In this document: positions 7,829 to 16,454 of the stretch, piece after piece | Layout: each line of letters opens with the position of its first letter | Numbering within the stretch: position 1 is the stretch's first letter | Virus record (IMG/VR): IMGVR_UViG_3300030202_003564 | Span: 1-28,011 of that record | DNA from: a virus | DNA: 28,011 nt | Strand: one strand, 5' to 3' | Position numbers and translations under genes: made by a program | Notes under the pieces: generated by a model | What the model was told of the DNA's origin: nothing | Databases searched by the model: none | The model's input: the letters and a program-made list of their open reading frames with translations, nothing else

Positions 7829-10800
7829 TTAAATTCTTCCTCGTTTTGATTTAGGTATAAATGAAGTGGCTTGTTCAGTTGCTTTTTTACTTTGGAAATC
7901 TTGCTCTCGTTTTTTGATAAAAGCATTATATTCCTTTTGAATATCTTTAAATGGAATTATAACAGGTGTTGGTTTTAAAGCATCAGTTCCAATAGCAGCC
8001 TCAAGAATTTTTCCCTCTTTAATAGCTTCATCTCTTTCTAATCCTGCAAAGGTTCCTGCTTTTGCTTTTAAACCATATGTAATATGAAAATGATCTCCTG
8101 TACCATTTTCAGTTCGTCGTACATACTCATTTATATAATTAAATAAATCATTACCCCTTACATACCTATTTAGCACTGTAACTACTAATTTTAGTTTAGT
8201 TGAGGTAAAATCAATAGCAAATCCACTTCTATGAAGACTATTTTTAGGGTTTTCAACTAAGGTAGGATCACCTTTAGTTTGGTGGTATAAATCATTACCT
8301 GCTGTAACTACTATATCCTTAACTGCAGGGGTAAGAGTTCTAAAAAGATCTACTGAGGCAAATGCTAATTCTTTAGTTATATCTCCACCGTTGGATATTT
8401 GCTCTCCAGCTTGAATTGTTCCTAAACCATTATCCCCTTGTAATTTTTCAACTATACCTAATTCTTCCATTACTTTTCTTAAGAAATCTGCATTTGGTGT
8501 ATCTCCAGCAAAATTAGGGAGTAAATCTCCAGTTGTAACATCAGCTTCTCCTCGTGTAGTAACTGCCTCAGTAGGATATTCATTTGCATTACCTGTAGCT
8601 TCGAATTGAGTATAAGTTTGAGATGAAAGTGAAGTAGTCCAACCAGCATCTGTAATAGAATGGTTTATGCCATTAATTATAAATTGTAAAGCATCTGTAT
8701 AAAGGGATGGAAGAACTTCATTTGTAATACTAAAAGCATCAAATAATCTCATACCTGAAAGACCATCCATTTTTAAACCTAAATTAAATGGAATAAAGAA
8801 ATTACCTGGGAGTCCCATTTTTGTATTTCCTATAGTGCTTTTAGTAGCTTCTCCTAAATAATATTGGGAAAAATTTCTATTAATAGCCGAACAAGCTCTT
8901 AAATCTTCATTACTAGAAACTTTGCTATTAATATTACGTAATATATTATAAATTTTATCTTTATTATTTAAAAATTGTTGTTGTAAGGATGATGCTACTT
9001 CTTCATTTTTAGAATTATCAAAAGTTTGTTTATCTAAATTAGTTTTTCTTACCCGGTCTATTAAACCCTGATTCCATAATGAAAAAGCAGTAGCATTTTC
9101 TCCTATTTGATTACCATTAGTTTGGGCTCCTGCTGCTAACATATTTGCTATGTCTGAAGAAAGAGAACTTTCAATATTTAAATCTAATAAAAAACTTGCA
9201 GCTTGACCTTTTTGAACTCCATAAGATTGAAATTTAGTAACTTCTGGTTTTGTTTCACCAACAAGTTGAGAACAAACCAAAGGACTATTATCATATATTT
9301 TTAGTGAATTAGTAGTATAGTCATACCCAATTTGAAAATCATTAATTCCTCCTATTGAATTTTGTACTTCTTCTAATAATGTTCCAAGAAAATCTTTTAT
9401 CGATATATCTCCACTACCATTTGTATTAGAAACTAAAAGAGAATTTACAAAATTAGCGTTTATTAAAATACACATTAATCTTCCTGTGTAATTTTTAGCA
9501 TCATATCTTTTATTTTGGGTTCCTAATAATTCATCAATTATTGGGTTATCAGTATATTTACTTCTTTTAGCATTAAATACTTTATATGGAATGTAACATT
9601 TATCCCAATGTGTAGAGACTTGTTCTGGGAAACGGGCACAAAAATTAGTTGTATAATTAGAATCTATATTAATTATTGGGGATTTTGCTGAAGAATCATA
9701 AAGAAGATTATTAGATTCAATAAGACTTAATAGAGCACCTAAACTAATATAAAAATATTCACTATTATTTCCATCAGCAAACTTTAAAAAATCAGTAAAA
9801 CCACCAGATTTAATAGTATTATCATTATCTTGTTGATTTGCTGTTAATTTAACATAATTGTTATATATAATATTACTTATAATATTAGAATCTTTTCCTT
9901 TAATAAAAGCAGGAATAATAGGTTCTGGGGTTTCTTCAGTTTCTTCTTCTGATTTTTCTTCTGCTTTTGCAGCTACCTCATCTTTTAAATCCTCAGTTAT
10001 TTCAAATTCAGTACCAGCTACTACAGTAGCATCACGAGCAGCTTCTGCTTGTGCTGCTAATACTGCTTCAGTTATATCTACACCCCCAAAAGGTGAATAA
10101 TACCTTTTTTCTACAGCAGGATCTTCAACTTCAGTGGATGTTGTAATATTAAAAGATGTATTTACTTTTAAACTTTCTATTACATCACCCTGTGTGAGAA
10201 CTGTTACACTACATTCATAAACTCCTTTAGTAAATTTCCAATTAAAATTAGTAATTCTACCCATAAAAGCATCATAGTTACCATCAGTATTTTCTACTTC
10301 TTGTCTAATGTTTTCTAGAAGTGTAGATGTACTTTTTCCTTCAAAAAATGAGGTAAAAGCAGGAGTATTAAAATCAATACGTGGACGGATTATATTTTCG
10401 TTATCTAAGTAAACACTATGGCCCCACTCTATTAATACATTATAACCTACTCTCATATAAAGAGTATTAATAATTTCAAATTGTTGTAAATTAGTACAAG
10501 TAAAATCAACTTTAGCTTTTCTAATAGCTCCTCTATTATAATCTTCTACAGTAACACTAGTTAAACCCGGCATTGGAGTTTTTCCAAAATCACTGCCTCC
10601 AAATCCATATGAATTTTGGTTTATAATAGAGTTATCAGTAGCTACTCCAAATTTAGCACCTAATGAAGTATAGGATATTTTATCTTCTAATCCTACTCTA
10701 TTTGTTGCTAAAGTACCTCCTTGTAAAACAAATTGCTTAGCGGCTTCACTACCCCCATAAGCATCTATGTTTAAAGAAGATAATTTATCTCGATCATTAA

Positions 10801-10963
10801 TATCAACAGCAGAAGCCATCCTTAACCAAGGAGTTTTAGATACATACTTTAAGAATCTTTCATCTCTTCCTCCTAAGGACCCAGAACCTGATAGAATTTC
10901 TTGTCTAGTATTTATTTGTTCTGTTACAAACGATCTAAAAGGGTTTCCTACTATATTAGACAT
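7829..10963 (-). CDS. Large baseplate hub-like protein with C-terminal M15-type peptidase domain
   Basis: This 1044-residue protein is probably a central baseplate/hub component that also cuts peptidoglycan during infection. The C-terminal part contains a Hedgehog/DD-peptidase (M15) signature: SLHRSGFAID matches SxHxxGxAxD, giving H911 and D918, and GDHFHITYG supplies H958/H960 about 42 residues later. These would be the zinc ligands and catalytic neighbourhood. The N-terminal 270 residues are a structural region (for example FEIINTLYMRVGYNVLIEWGHS). Residues about 278-355 form an acidic Ala/Glu-rich linker, and the middle of the protein is unassigned. It sits directly after the LysM gene, where contractile tails encode hub and spike proteins, so it may combine gp27-like and lytic gp5-like functions. 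Peptidase assignment is good; hub assignment rests on position and size. Confidence 0.75.
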   Translation of the reverse strand: MSNIVGNPFRSFVTEQINTRQEILSGSGSLGGRDERFLKYVSKTPWLRMASAVDINDRDKLSSLNIDAYGGSEAAKQFVLQGGTLATNRVGLEDKISYTSLGAKFGVATDNSIINQNSYGFGGSDFGKTPMPGLTSVTVEDYNRGAIRKAKVDFTCTNLQQFEIINTLYMRVGYNVLIEWGHSVYLDNENIIRPRIDFNTPAFTSFFEGKSTSTLLENIRQEVENTDGNYDAFMGRITNFNWKFTKGVYECSVTVLTQGDVIESLKVNTSFNITTSTEVEDPAVEKRYYSPFGGVDITEAVLAAQAEAARDATVVAGTEFEITEDLKDEVAAKAEEKSEEETEETPEPIIPAFIKGKDSNIISNIIYNNYVKLTANQQDNDNTIKSGGFTDFLKFADGNNSEYFYISLGALLSLIESNNLLYDSSAKSPIINIDSNYTTNFCARFPEQVSTHWDKCYIPYKVFNAKRSKYTDNPIIDELLGTQNKRYDAKNYTGRLMCILINANFVNSLLVSNTNGSGDISIKDFLGTLLEEVQNSIGGINDFQIGYDYTTNSLKIYDNSPLVCSQLVGETKPEVTKFQSYGVQKGQAASFLLDLNIESSLSSDIANMLAAGAQTNGNQIGENATAFSLWNQGLIDRVRKTNLDKQTFDNSKNEEVASSLQQQFLNNKDKIYNILRNINSKVSSNEDLRACSAINRNFSQYYLGEATKSTIGNTKMGLPGNFFIPFNLGLKMDGLSGMRLFDAFSITNEVLPSLYTDALQFIINGINHSITDAGWTTSLSSQTYTQFEATGNANEYPTEAVTTRGEADVTTGDLLPNFAGDTPNADFLRKVMEELGIVEKLQGDNGLGTIQAGEQISNGGDITKELAFASVDLFRTLTPAVKDIVVTAGNDLYHQTKGDPTLVENPKNSLHRSGFAIDFTSTKLKLVVTVLNRYVRGNDLFNYINEYVRRTENGTGDHFHITYGLKAKAGTFAGLERDEAIKEGKILEAAIGTDALKPTPVIIPFKDIQKEYNAFIKKREQDFQSKKATEQATSFIPKSKRGRI

Positions 10964-10966
10964 AAC

Positions 10967-11266
10967 TTAAGAATTTAACGCATTGTAGGCTGCTAATACA
11001 TTACTTAAATTATTTGGTATTCTTAATTGTGATCCTTCTGTAAGATACATAGAACTAAAAGATTGAGATGGGTTAGCTGCTGATATTATCCAATATAAAG
11101 TAGAATCACCATAATATCTATTAGCTAATATATCTAATCTATCACCAGTAACTGTTATAACATAGATATCATTTTCAGATAAAGGTATTTCAGGGTATTT
11201 TGTACCTCGATAATACTTTATACCTTGAGTATTTTTTAATGTTTTTATGTTTCTATATCTATCCAT
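10967..11266 (-). CDS. LysM-domain baseplate protein (gp53 / gpX-like)
   Basis: This short protein of 99 residues is almost entirely one LysM-like domain. The segment VTGDRLDILANRYYGDSTLYWIISAANP is typical of phage LysM adaptors (T4 gp53 type, P2 gpX, and the LysM protein of contractile injection systems), which link the tail tube end to the hub or wedge inside the baseplate. In that family the domain is structural and need not bind glycan. The C-terminus has the usual strand QLRIPN. The start ATG shares one base with the stop of the 565-residue gene (TAATG), and the hub/peptidase gene follows three bases later. The order junction protein, LysM, hub matches compact contractile tails. It is shorter than T4 gp53 (about 196), so gp53 identity is at the domain level only. 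Confidence 0.8.
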   Translation of the reverse strand: MDRYRNIKTLKNTQGIKYYRGTKYPEIPLSENDIYVITVTGDRLDILANRYYGDSTLYWIISAANPSQSFSSMYLTEGSQLRIPNNLSNVLAAYNALNS

Positions 11267-12963
11267 TATTGAAATATTCCTACTCTTTCTGCTTCTTGTA
11301 ATTGTTGAAAGTTATTAGTAGCATCATCAGTATCTGTATCTGTAAGGGGTGAGGGAACTGTTCTACCACCTTGACCTATAAATCTTGCTCCTACCTCTGG
11401 TAGTATAGAGTGTATTGGTTTAAAGTTTATTTGCATTTCAGCATATTTAGGTAATTGTTGAGTTCTAACTTGTGTTCCATCTACTGTAGTTTCTTCAGGT
11501 TCTCCATCTGCTCCTCTAGCTATTTCAAATGAAGTATCATCAGGGATAGTTATATTAACACTTTCTATAAATCCAGGTACATTATTTAAATAATCACCTA
11601 GAGTTAAATATACAATATTAGATCGCATAAATCCACCTGAAGAATAATCAGGTGCAGTAAGTGAAGCAATATAGTTTAATTTTGTAATTATAGGAGCAAG
11701 TTCTACTTTAGATAAAGCAGCTACTTTTAAAGTAAAATTAAAACTTCTATCAAAACTATTATATGTTTTAAAGGTTTCAGCTCTACCTACATATTTAAAA
11801 CTATTAAAACCAGCTTGGAAACTATCTGATATACCTGAAAGGTAGGCTCTTAAGTGGATATATTCTTTAGTTCCAGTTATAGAATCATTATCTAAACGAG
11901 CAATCCAAAATTTAATAAAATCACTATTTCTTACTTCTTTATCTACCTCATCTGAAGAATAAATAGATTTCATAGTAACAGGATCTGATACTGGGTTTTT
12001 ATCTATTTCTGATAGAGCCCCTTTATATTGGTCAGTTCTAATAAAACTTCTATTACCAGAATCTGTAATACTATATGTAGATTGTCTATTAAAATCTCTA
12101 TAGTTAGATGAAACTAATTTTGTTGCAGCAACTGGGTTATCTTCTTTAATTTGTTCTCTAAAATCTGTTAAGATTGTAGTTGCTTCTGATTGATATACTC
12201 TAGTACCTGATATGGGTGAAGTACTTGATAAATCACTTATTGTTCTATTAGTAAATGATAGATTAGGTGTAGTTGTATTATCTCGTGTACCGCTTATTCC
12301 ATTACCTAATTGAATATATGAACTATTTTGGTCTGTAACAGATACTCTATTTATCTTAGTAGTACCAAAACCACCAACAGAACCCGCTCCACCATTATAA
12401 GTTAATATATTTCCAGGAATATTAGTAACTCCATATATTAAAGAAATACTCGAAGTCTTTCCTGCAATTTTATTATTAGTTAATTTTACTAACCTATTTC
12501 TATTAGGAAAATCTGCATTTTGGTTAAATGTTTCTCTCTCGTAAGTATTATTATAAGGAGTAGTAAGGTTAAAACCATCTTTGTTAAAATGAATTGTACC
12601 TGTAGGATCAGCAGTTTGGAGAATTGTATTTTTTGCTGTGGGGTCATAAACCCTATTAGGTTGCCCTATTGATGGTGGATTTAATCTAGCTAAAAGATTT
12701 TGTTTAGCTATAAATGCAACCCCATCCCCAGTTTGAAAATCTGTAAGAAATTTAACTAACCTACTTGTATTTCGTGCAACAATTGTTGGACGTAATGCTC
12801 CTCCTCTTAAAAGAAAATCCCCATACAGCTCACTTGCCCCAGTAGTATCACCTTCTGGTATAGGGGTAACTATATAGGGTTGGTTACTGCTTCCACCACC
12901 TTGTTTATCTCTACCAAAGCGTAAAGATTTTAGGTCTGTTGTAAGATCTACAAGAGAAGGCAT
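11266..12963 (-). CDS. Probable tail tube-baseplate junction protein (gp48/gp54-like)
   Basis: This 565-residue virion protein is probably the piece that joins tube to baseplate. Residues about 355-500 contain a block with the look of the T4 gp48/gp54 and tube-like fold: YIHLRAYLSGISDSFQAG, then KYVGRAETFKTYNSFDRSF, FTLKVAALSKVELAPIITKL, a LTLGDYL segment and VNITIPDDTSFEI. The first 330 residues are Gly/Asn/Thr-rich, strand-forming and unassigned, much longer than in T4, and could be an extra surface domain. The gene lies between the small 98-residue gene and the LysM gene, and overlaps the latter by one base. There is no membrane or signal segment. The family link is from remembered pattern, so moderate confidence; the structural nature is more secure. 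Confidence 0.6.
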   Translation of the reverse strand: MPSLVDLTTDLKSLRFGRDKQGGGSSNQPYIVTPIPEGDTTGASELYGDFLLRGGALRPTIVARNTSRLVKFLTDFQTGDGVAFIAKQNLLARLNPPSIGQPNRVYDPTAKNTILQTADPTGTIHFNKDGFNLTTPYNNTYERETFNQNADFPNRNRLVKLTNNKIAGKTSSISLIYGVTNIPGNILTYNGGAGSVGGFGTTKINRVSVTDQNSSYIQLGNGISGTRDNTTTPNLSFTNRTISDLSSTSPISGTRVYQSEATTILTDFREQIKEDNPVAATKLVSSNYRDFNRQSTYSITDSGNRSFIRTDQYKGALSEIDKNPVSDPVTMKSIYSSDEVDKEVRNSDFIKFWIARLDNDSITGTKEYIHLRAYLSGISDSFQAGFNSFKYVGRAETFKTYNSFDRSFNFTLKVAALSKVELAPIITKLNYIASLTAPDYSSGGFMRSNIVYLTLGDYLNNVPGFIESVNITIPDDTSFEIARGADGEPEETTVDGTQVRTQQLPKYAEMQINFKPIHSILPEVGARFIGQGGRTVPSPLTDTDTDDATNNFQQLQEAERVGIFQ

Positions 12964-12972
12964 ATATAGATA

Positions 12973-13269
12973 TTAAAATGATGCTCCGGGAGGAAGATTA
13001 TTTTCGTATCTATTTACTGGTTTTTGATGTTGTTCGCTAGCTAAACCTTGTTGAGAAATAGGTGGGGTAGAATATCCCGTAGCACCTGCTCCAAAATTAT
13101 TATAAGCAGGAGCATTACTATTAGGGTTACCAATATTAGAATACTCATTGTGAAGTGTTGAATTACCTACAATACTTACACTATCCGGAGTAACGCCATT
13201 TGCTGGAGAAACTGGAACTGCTAAAGGTGAGCCATTTTGATCGAACATTTGTTCAAGTGAATTAGCCAT
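12973..13269 (-). CDS. Small disordered protein, tail module, unknown
   Basis: I do not recognise this protein of 98 residues. It is rich in Asn, Gly, Pro, Ser and Ala, with no cysteine and no predicted membrane segment, and would be largely disordered (for example NSNAPAYNNFGAGATGYSTPP). The reading frame is supported by tight spacing: nine bases before the 565-residue gene, 48 after the tape measure, with the late motif AATATTTATA in its leader 27 bases before the ATG. It may be a minor virion or assembly factor. It is short and of low complexity, so function cannot be inferred beyond its place in the late tail operon. Confidence 0.65.
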   Translation of the reverse strand: MANSLEQMFDQNGSPLAVPVSPANGVTPDSVSIVGNSTLHNEYSNIGNPNSNAPAYNNFGAGATGYSTPPISQQGLASEQHQKPVNRYENNLPPGASF

Positions 13270-13296
13270 AATTATTAGTTTTTTATTGTTGTTTAT

Positions 13297-13306
13297 TATA
13301 AATATT
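13297..13306 (-). promoter_or_regulatory. Late-module motif AATATTTATA (copy 1)
   Basis: In gene orientation the sequence is AATATTTATAAT, 27 bases before the ATG of the 98-residue gene. It is one of six near-identical copies at junctions of the tail module, and its right half TATAAT looks like a -10 box. On the plus strand the same bases read TATAAATA, the T4 late promoter core, but pointing away from the genes. Confidence 0.45.
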
Positions 13307-13317
13307 GAAAATAAAAG

Positions 13318-15369
13318 TTAATTCGACATTGTACGATAAGTAGATGATAATACATTTCCTACTTTTTGTCCATCTAACATAACATCACCTGTTCTGTTAA
13401 CTAATTGTTCAAGTAAAGATATCATTTTTCCATTACCACTACCACCACTATCTCCTTGATTAATATTAGGAGATACTGCTAAACTATCACCTTGTGCTGT
13501 CATAGCCATTTTACCATATGAATCGGTAATAGTAAAGGGACCACGAGATGAATCGGCAATACCATCATCTACTGAGGTAATTGAGCTTGCTGCGGAATGA
13601 GCTAAAGCGACTGTAGCTCCTGCTGCTAAAAGACCTGAAGGAACACCGAACCCTCCAGGTATAGCTGCAAAAGAAGCTACAATTCGGGCAACTGAACTTA
13701 CTAAACTAAGAGCAGCTAATGATGCTGCAACTGTAACCAATCCTCCTATGACAGATTTCATTTTTTCTAATGCTTTTCCTGATGCTACAAATGCTGTTAA
13801 GGATTCTATCCCAGCCTTAATAAATGGAGCATATTCTATTCCAATTGCTACAACCTGGTCTTTTATTTTTTGAAATAATCCTTGCAATGTCTCCATCTGT
13901 GTTAATGACTTCATTTGCTCATATGTTCCATCTCCAAATGCTGCATTATATTCTTCTTGCCCTAATGTTAAAAATTGTTGCTTCTGAACCATTTCAGCCA
14001 TTTGTTCTCGGCTCATGCCTAAAGCTTTAGCAGCTGCTTCTTGTTGGATTCTGTTACCTGTAGTAAAAACTTCTGTAAGTGCAGCGTTGTTTTTAATTTC
14101 ATTAGATAAACCTTCCAGATTATTATTTAAAGCTAAGGTTCTTGCTTTTTCAAAATTAATTTGTTTACCTGAAAGAAGTTCAAATTGCATTTGGGCTCCT
14201 ATACTTTCTTCAAAATTAAGAATTGAACCTGCTATTTGGTCAACATCTTCTAAAGATAAACCTAATGCCTTAGCTGCTGTTGCTGCTTTCATTAATGCTT
14301 CTGGGTTACTATCTAAGGATACTTGTATAGCTTTAGATGTGTTTGCTACATCAGATAAAATACCTTTTGAATTAATAGCAAGACCATTTTGTTTATTAAA
14401 AACACCTACAGTTTTTGAAGCATTATTTAGTATATCTTCTGTATTCTTACCTTGGGTTCTTGATAAAAGAGATAAGTTAGCTGCTTCACTAGTACTAAAA
14501 CCTAATACTTTATTAAGTTGAGTAAATGATTCTAATGTTTCACCCCCAAAACCTGAAACAATACCTGTTTCTTCTGATAAAGCTATAAATGATTTATTTA
14601 AATCTGCGGCTGATATAGCTGCTTCTCCTGTAGCGTCAGCTGTTGTTGCTAAGGATTTTTGTAATTCTTGAGCAGAGGTAAAAGTAAGACCAAATGATTT
14701 TTGAAATGCAACTGATCTATCAGTAGCTTCAAGTATGGCTTTTGCAAAACCTATTAAAATTCCTTGTACACCTAATGCAGCACCTTCAGCTGTAAATAGT
14801 TGGCCTGAAAAAGCAGATGTGAGTGTTCCGGATTTATCTAAGTTACCTAAATAACCCTTAATATTTTCTCCAACTAATCCTGTAAGTCCTTTACCTAGAG
14901 CTCTTTTATTATTGGTTTTTTCAATTGTGTTTATAACCTTTTCTTGAAGGTTAATTTCACTTTGTATATCATTTATGAGTCGACCTTGTTCTTGTCTTTC
15001 TTTTTTACTAAGGTCTCCTTTTCGCTTTTGAATATTCTCGATTTTAATCTCAAGTAATTTTCTATTTTCTAAAACTTTTTGGCGTTGTTTAGCTATATCT
15101 GTAGATTTAGCGTCTCCTTTTTCAGCTTTAATTTGAAGTTTTATTAAATCTTCTTGGTTTTTGACTGTGTTTTTAAGTTCAGCTACTAAACCACGTTTCA
15201 TAGTTTGACCTATGACATCTACTTTATCTCCAGATGCATCAAGTCTATCATTAAATTCTTCTACCCCTTCAACTAATCTATCTGCAATAGAACTTACAGT
15301 TTCTAGCATTCGACCAAATTCTGCTTGAGTTTCTTTTGCTGCTTTTTTTAAATCTTCGGGTGTAGCCAT
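13318..15369 (-). CDS. Tail tape measure protein
   Basis: The tape measure sets tail length and occupies the tube lumen before being released on infection. The 683 residues show the usual layout. Residues 65-155 are a Lys/Glu-rich coiled coil. A short hydrophobic segment lies around 196-213. Next is a long Ala/Ser/Leu-rich helical region (GEAAISAADLNKSFIALSEE, repeated AATAAKALGLSLEDV-like helices). Then comes a strongly hydrophobic, Ala/Gly-rich stretch around 539-600 that could insert into the membrane, and finally a Gly/Ser-rich C-terminus. It comes directly after the overlapping gp26-like/97-residue pair, the standard position downstream of tail assembly chaperones. A copy of the late motif lies 15 bases before the ATG and no Shine-Dalgarno sequence is present. 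It is probably the counterpart of T4 gp29, on position rather than clear sequence likeness. Confidence 0.82.
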   Translation of the reverse strand: MATPEDLKKAAKETQAEFGRMLETVSSIADRLVEGVEEFNDRLDASGDKVDVIGQTMKRGLVAELKNTVKNQEDLIKLQIKAEKGDAKSTDIAKQRQKVLENRKLLEIKIENIQKRKGDLSKKERQEQGRLINDIQSEINLQEKVINTIEKTNNKRALGKGLTGLVGENIKGYLGNLDKSGTLTSAFSGQLFTAEGAALGVQGILIGFAKAILEATDRSVAFQKSFGLTFTSAQELQKSLATTADATGEAAISAADLNKSFIALSEETGIVSGFGGETLESFTQLNKVLGFSTSEAANLSLLSRTQGKNTEDILNNASKTVGVFNKQNGLAINSKGILSDVANTSKAIQVSLDSNPEALMKAATAAKALGLSLEDVDQIAGSILNFEESIGAQMQFELLSGKQINFEKARTLALNNNLEGLSNEIKNNAALTEVFTTGNRIQQEAAAKALGMSREQMAEMVQKQQFLTLGQEEYNAAFGDGTYEQMKSLTQMETLQGLFQKIKDQVVAIGIEYAPFIKAGIESLTAFVASGKALEKMKSVIGGLVTVAASLAALSLVSSVARIVASFAAIPGGFGVPSGLLAAGATVALAHSAASSITSVDDGIADSSRGPFTITDSYGKMAMTAQGDSLAVSPNINQGDSGGSGNGKMISLLEQLVNRTGDVMLDGQKVGNVLSSTYRTMSN

Positions 15370-15384
15370 AGTATGATTATATGG

Positions 15385-15394
15385 TATAAATATT
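15385..15394 (-). promoter_or_regulatory. Late-module motif AATATTTATA (copy 2)
   Basis: In gene orientation it reads AATATTTATACC and starts inside the stop codon of the 97-residue ORF, 15 bases before the tape measure ATG. Same 10-base core as the other copies. Confidence 0.45.
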
Positions 15395-15686
15395 ACTTCT
15401 TATTAGCCTTTTGCATTGAAGTTGGAATATTTATTTTTCCATCTTTTCCTATAATATCTGTTTTATTAGGATTAGATGTTTGCTTATTTATTATTTCAGA
15501 TTGCTTATCATAATGCTCTTTTATTTTAGCATATGTAAATTTCCTTAACCAAAGGGGCATATCATAAACTATGGGCCAAGAATAACCTCCTTGACCATAA
15601 AAACAAATTTCGTGAATTTGAGTTAAAAAACTAACTCTATATTCTTTAGCTGAAGTCGGCGTCAGGCCAAAAAAAGTTAATCCCAA
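15393..15686 (-). CDS. Second tail-chaperone ORF, overlapping and probably expressed by frameshift (gp51-like position)
   Basis: The only in-frame start near the left end of the overlap is a TTG at 15686 with no Shine-Dalgarno sequence, and the next ATG (YDMPLW, residue 43) would remove conserved-looking sequence. The frame is open upstream as far as 15728, where it begins at a stop within the gp26-like gene. The protein has a compact block YRVSFLTQIHEICFYG, then GYSWPIVYDMPLWLRKFTY, followed by a Lys/Asn-rich tail. The position, between a gp26-like gene and the tape measure and overlapping the former by 41 bases in the +1 (equally -2) frame, is that of the second half of a tail assembly chaperone made by frameshifting. 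I infer it is made mainly as an extension of the 244-residue protein (about 328 residues). Independent initiation at TTG remains possible. Confidence 0.65.
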   Translation of the reverse strand: MGLTFFGLTPTSAKEYRVSFLTQIHEICFYGQGGYSWPIVYDMPLWLRKFTYAKIKEHYDKQSEIINKQTSNPNKTDIIGKDGKINIPTSMQKANKK

Positions 15687-16380
15687 TTGGGATAGAGACT
15701 GGTGTGGTTGAAGTAGAGGGAAAAAAAGTTAAATCAACGTCGGGTTGAATTTTCTGGATAAATTCTCTAAATGCTCTGGCGTCTCTTGCCAGAAAGGCTT
15801 GGTCGACAAACTCTCGAATACTTTTGTTTTCAGGATCACCATTAATAGAAGTAACCATGTGTTTTAAACGAGTAGTTAATTCAGGAGAACTATTTCTTTT
15901 TATTTTTTTAATACCTTCTAATTCTTGATTAATTTTTATTTCGTCACCATGAGTTAATAATTTAAAGGTAATTGAATTATCAGAATTTGGCAAATCAAAC
16001 GTAAATTCATTTTGACCTTTAGTATATAAAGACTCGTCTAAAGGTTTATTTTCGATCTGAGATAGATCAATTGTTTCTTCTGTACCATTATATATAAATT
16101 TATATTCAGCTCCATACCCTAAAATACGAGATGCAATCATAATGGCATTTTTATCACCAATAACTAAATCATTATAATTGAATTTAGTTATAATTAATGA
16201 TTCTAATAATTTATCTAATACAGTTCCTTCTTTAATATAATTTTGGTTAGTAAGGATATCTTCCTCTTTAGCAGTCATATATTTGATTTCAATAGTACCA
16301 CTTGATAAAGCATGGTTTTCAGGGTAAACTAAACCTTTTGAAGGTAAGTCAATTGTTTCTGTTGGTAAGTTAAAACTCAT
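15646..16380 (-). CDS. 26: gp26-like baseplate / tail assembly chaperone protein
   Basis: The protein matches the T4 baseplate protein family that includes gp26. The N-terminus has the hallmark LPSKGLVYPENHALSSG, then IEIKYMTAKEEDILTNQNYI, a helical region with SLIITKFNYNDLVIGDKN, and the domain closes with REFVDQAFLARDARAFREFI. The C-terminus IPIGINFFWPDADFS is typical of proteins that feed baseplate or tail-tube assembly. It has 244 residues (T4 gp26 has 208). Its last 41 bases overlap a second ORF in a different frame, and a tape measure follows, the layout of a tail assembly chaperone pair. The late motif lies 35 bases before the ATG. gp26 family membership is fairly sure; chaperone function is inferred from gene order. 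Confidence 0.8.
   Translation of the reverse strand: MSFNLPTETIDLPSKGLVYPENHALSSGTIEIKYMTAKEEDILTNQNYIKEGTVLDKLLESLIITKFNYNDLVIGDKNAIMIASRILGYGAEYKFIYNGTEETIDLSQIENKPLDESLYTKGQNEFTFDLPNSDNSITFKLLTHGDEIKINQELEGIKKIKRNSSPELTTRLKHMVTSINGDPENKSIREFVDQAFLARDARAFREFIQKIQPDVDLTFFPSTSTTPVSIPIGINFFWPDADFS
15669..15732 (-). other. Candidate recoding region: paired 12-base repeats TTAACTTTTTTT
   Basis: Within the overlap of the gp26-like and 97-residue frames, TTAACTTTTTTT occurs twice in gene orientation, at 15732-15721 and 15680-15669, with 52 bases between equivalent positions. Each ends in seven T. In the gp26-like frame the first copy reads LTFF; the second reads LTFF only in the 97-residue frame. 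Moving from one copy to the other, or slipping +1/-2 on a T7 run, joins the two ORFs. A -1 slip at the first copy would instead hit a stop after 14 codons or so. Confidence 0.5.
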
Positions 16381-16415
16381 AAATTTTTATTTATTTAAAA
16401 CTGTTTTTTTTCATG

Positions 16416-16425
16416 TATAAATATT
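16416..16425 (-). promoter_or_regulatory. Late-module motif AATATTTATA (copy 3)
   Basis: In gene orientation it reads AATATTTATACA, 35 bases before the ATG of the gp26-like gene, in a 74-base gap that otherwise holds only A/T-rich leader. Confidence 0.45.
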
Positions 16426-16454
16426 GCAAGAATAAATTCTTCAATAAGTAATTA

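Noticed and set aside
9858-10100. Plus-strand open frame of 80 codons rich in Ser and Ala
   Set aside because: It is the antisense of the acidic Ala/Glu-rich linker in the hub protein; low complexity explains the lack of stops.
14015-14521. 168-codon open frame on the plus strand opposite the tape measure gene
   Set aside because: It lies wholly inside a well-supported minus-strand gene, has a Leu/Ser/Ala-rich composition expected from the reverse of a helical Lys/Ala-rich protein, and shows no leader or neighbour on its strand.
16381-16454. Possible tRNA or small RNA in the 74-base gap
   Set aside because: No cloverleaf or stable hairpin; only the late-module motif and A/T-rich leader are visible.
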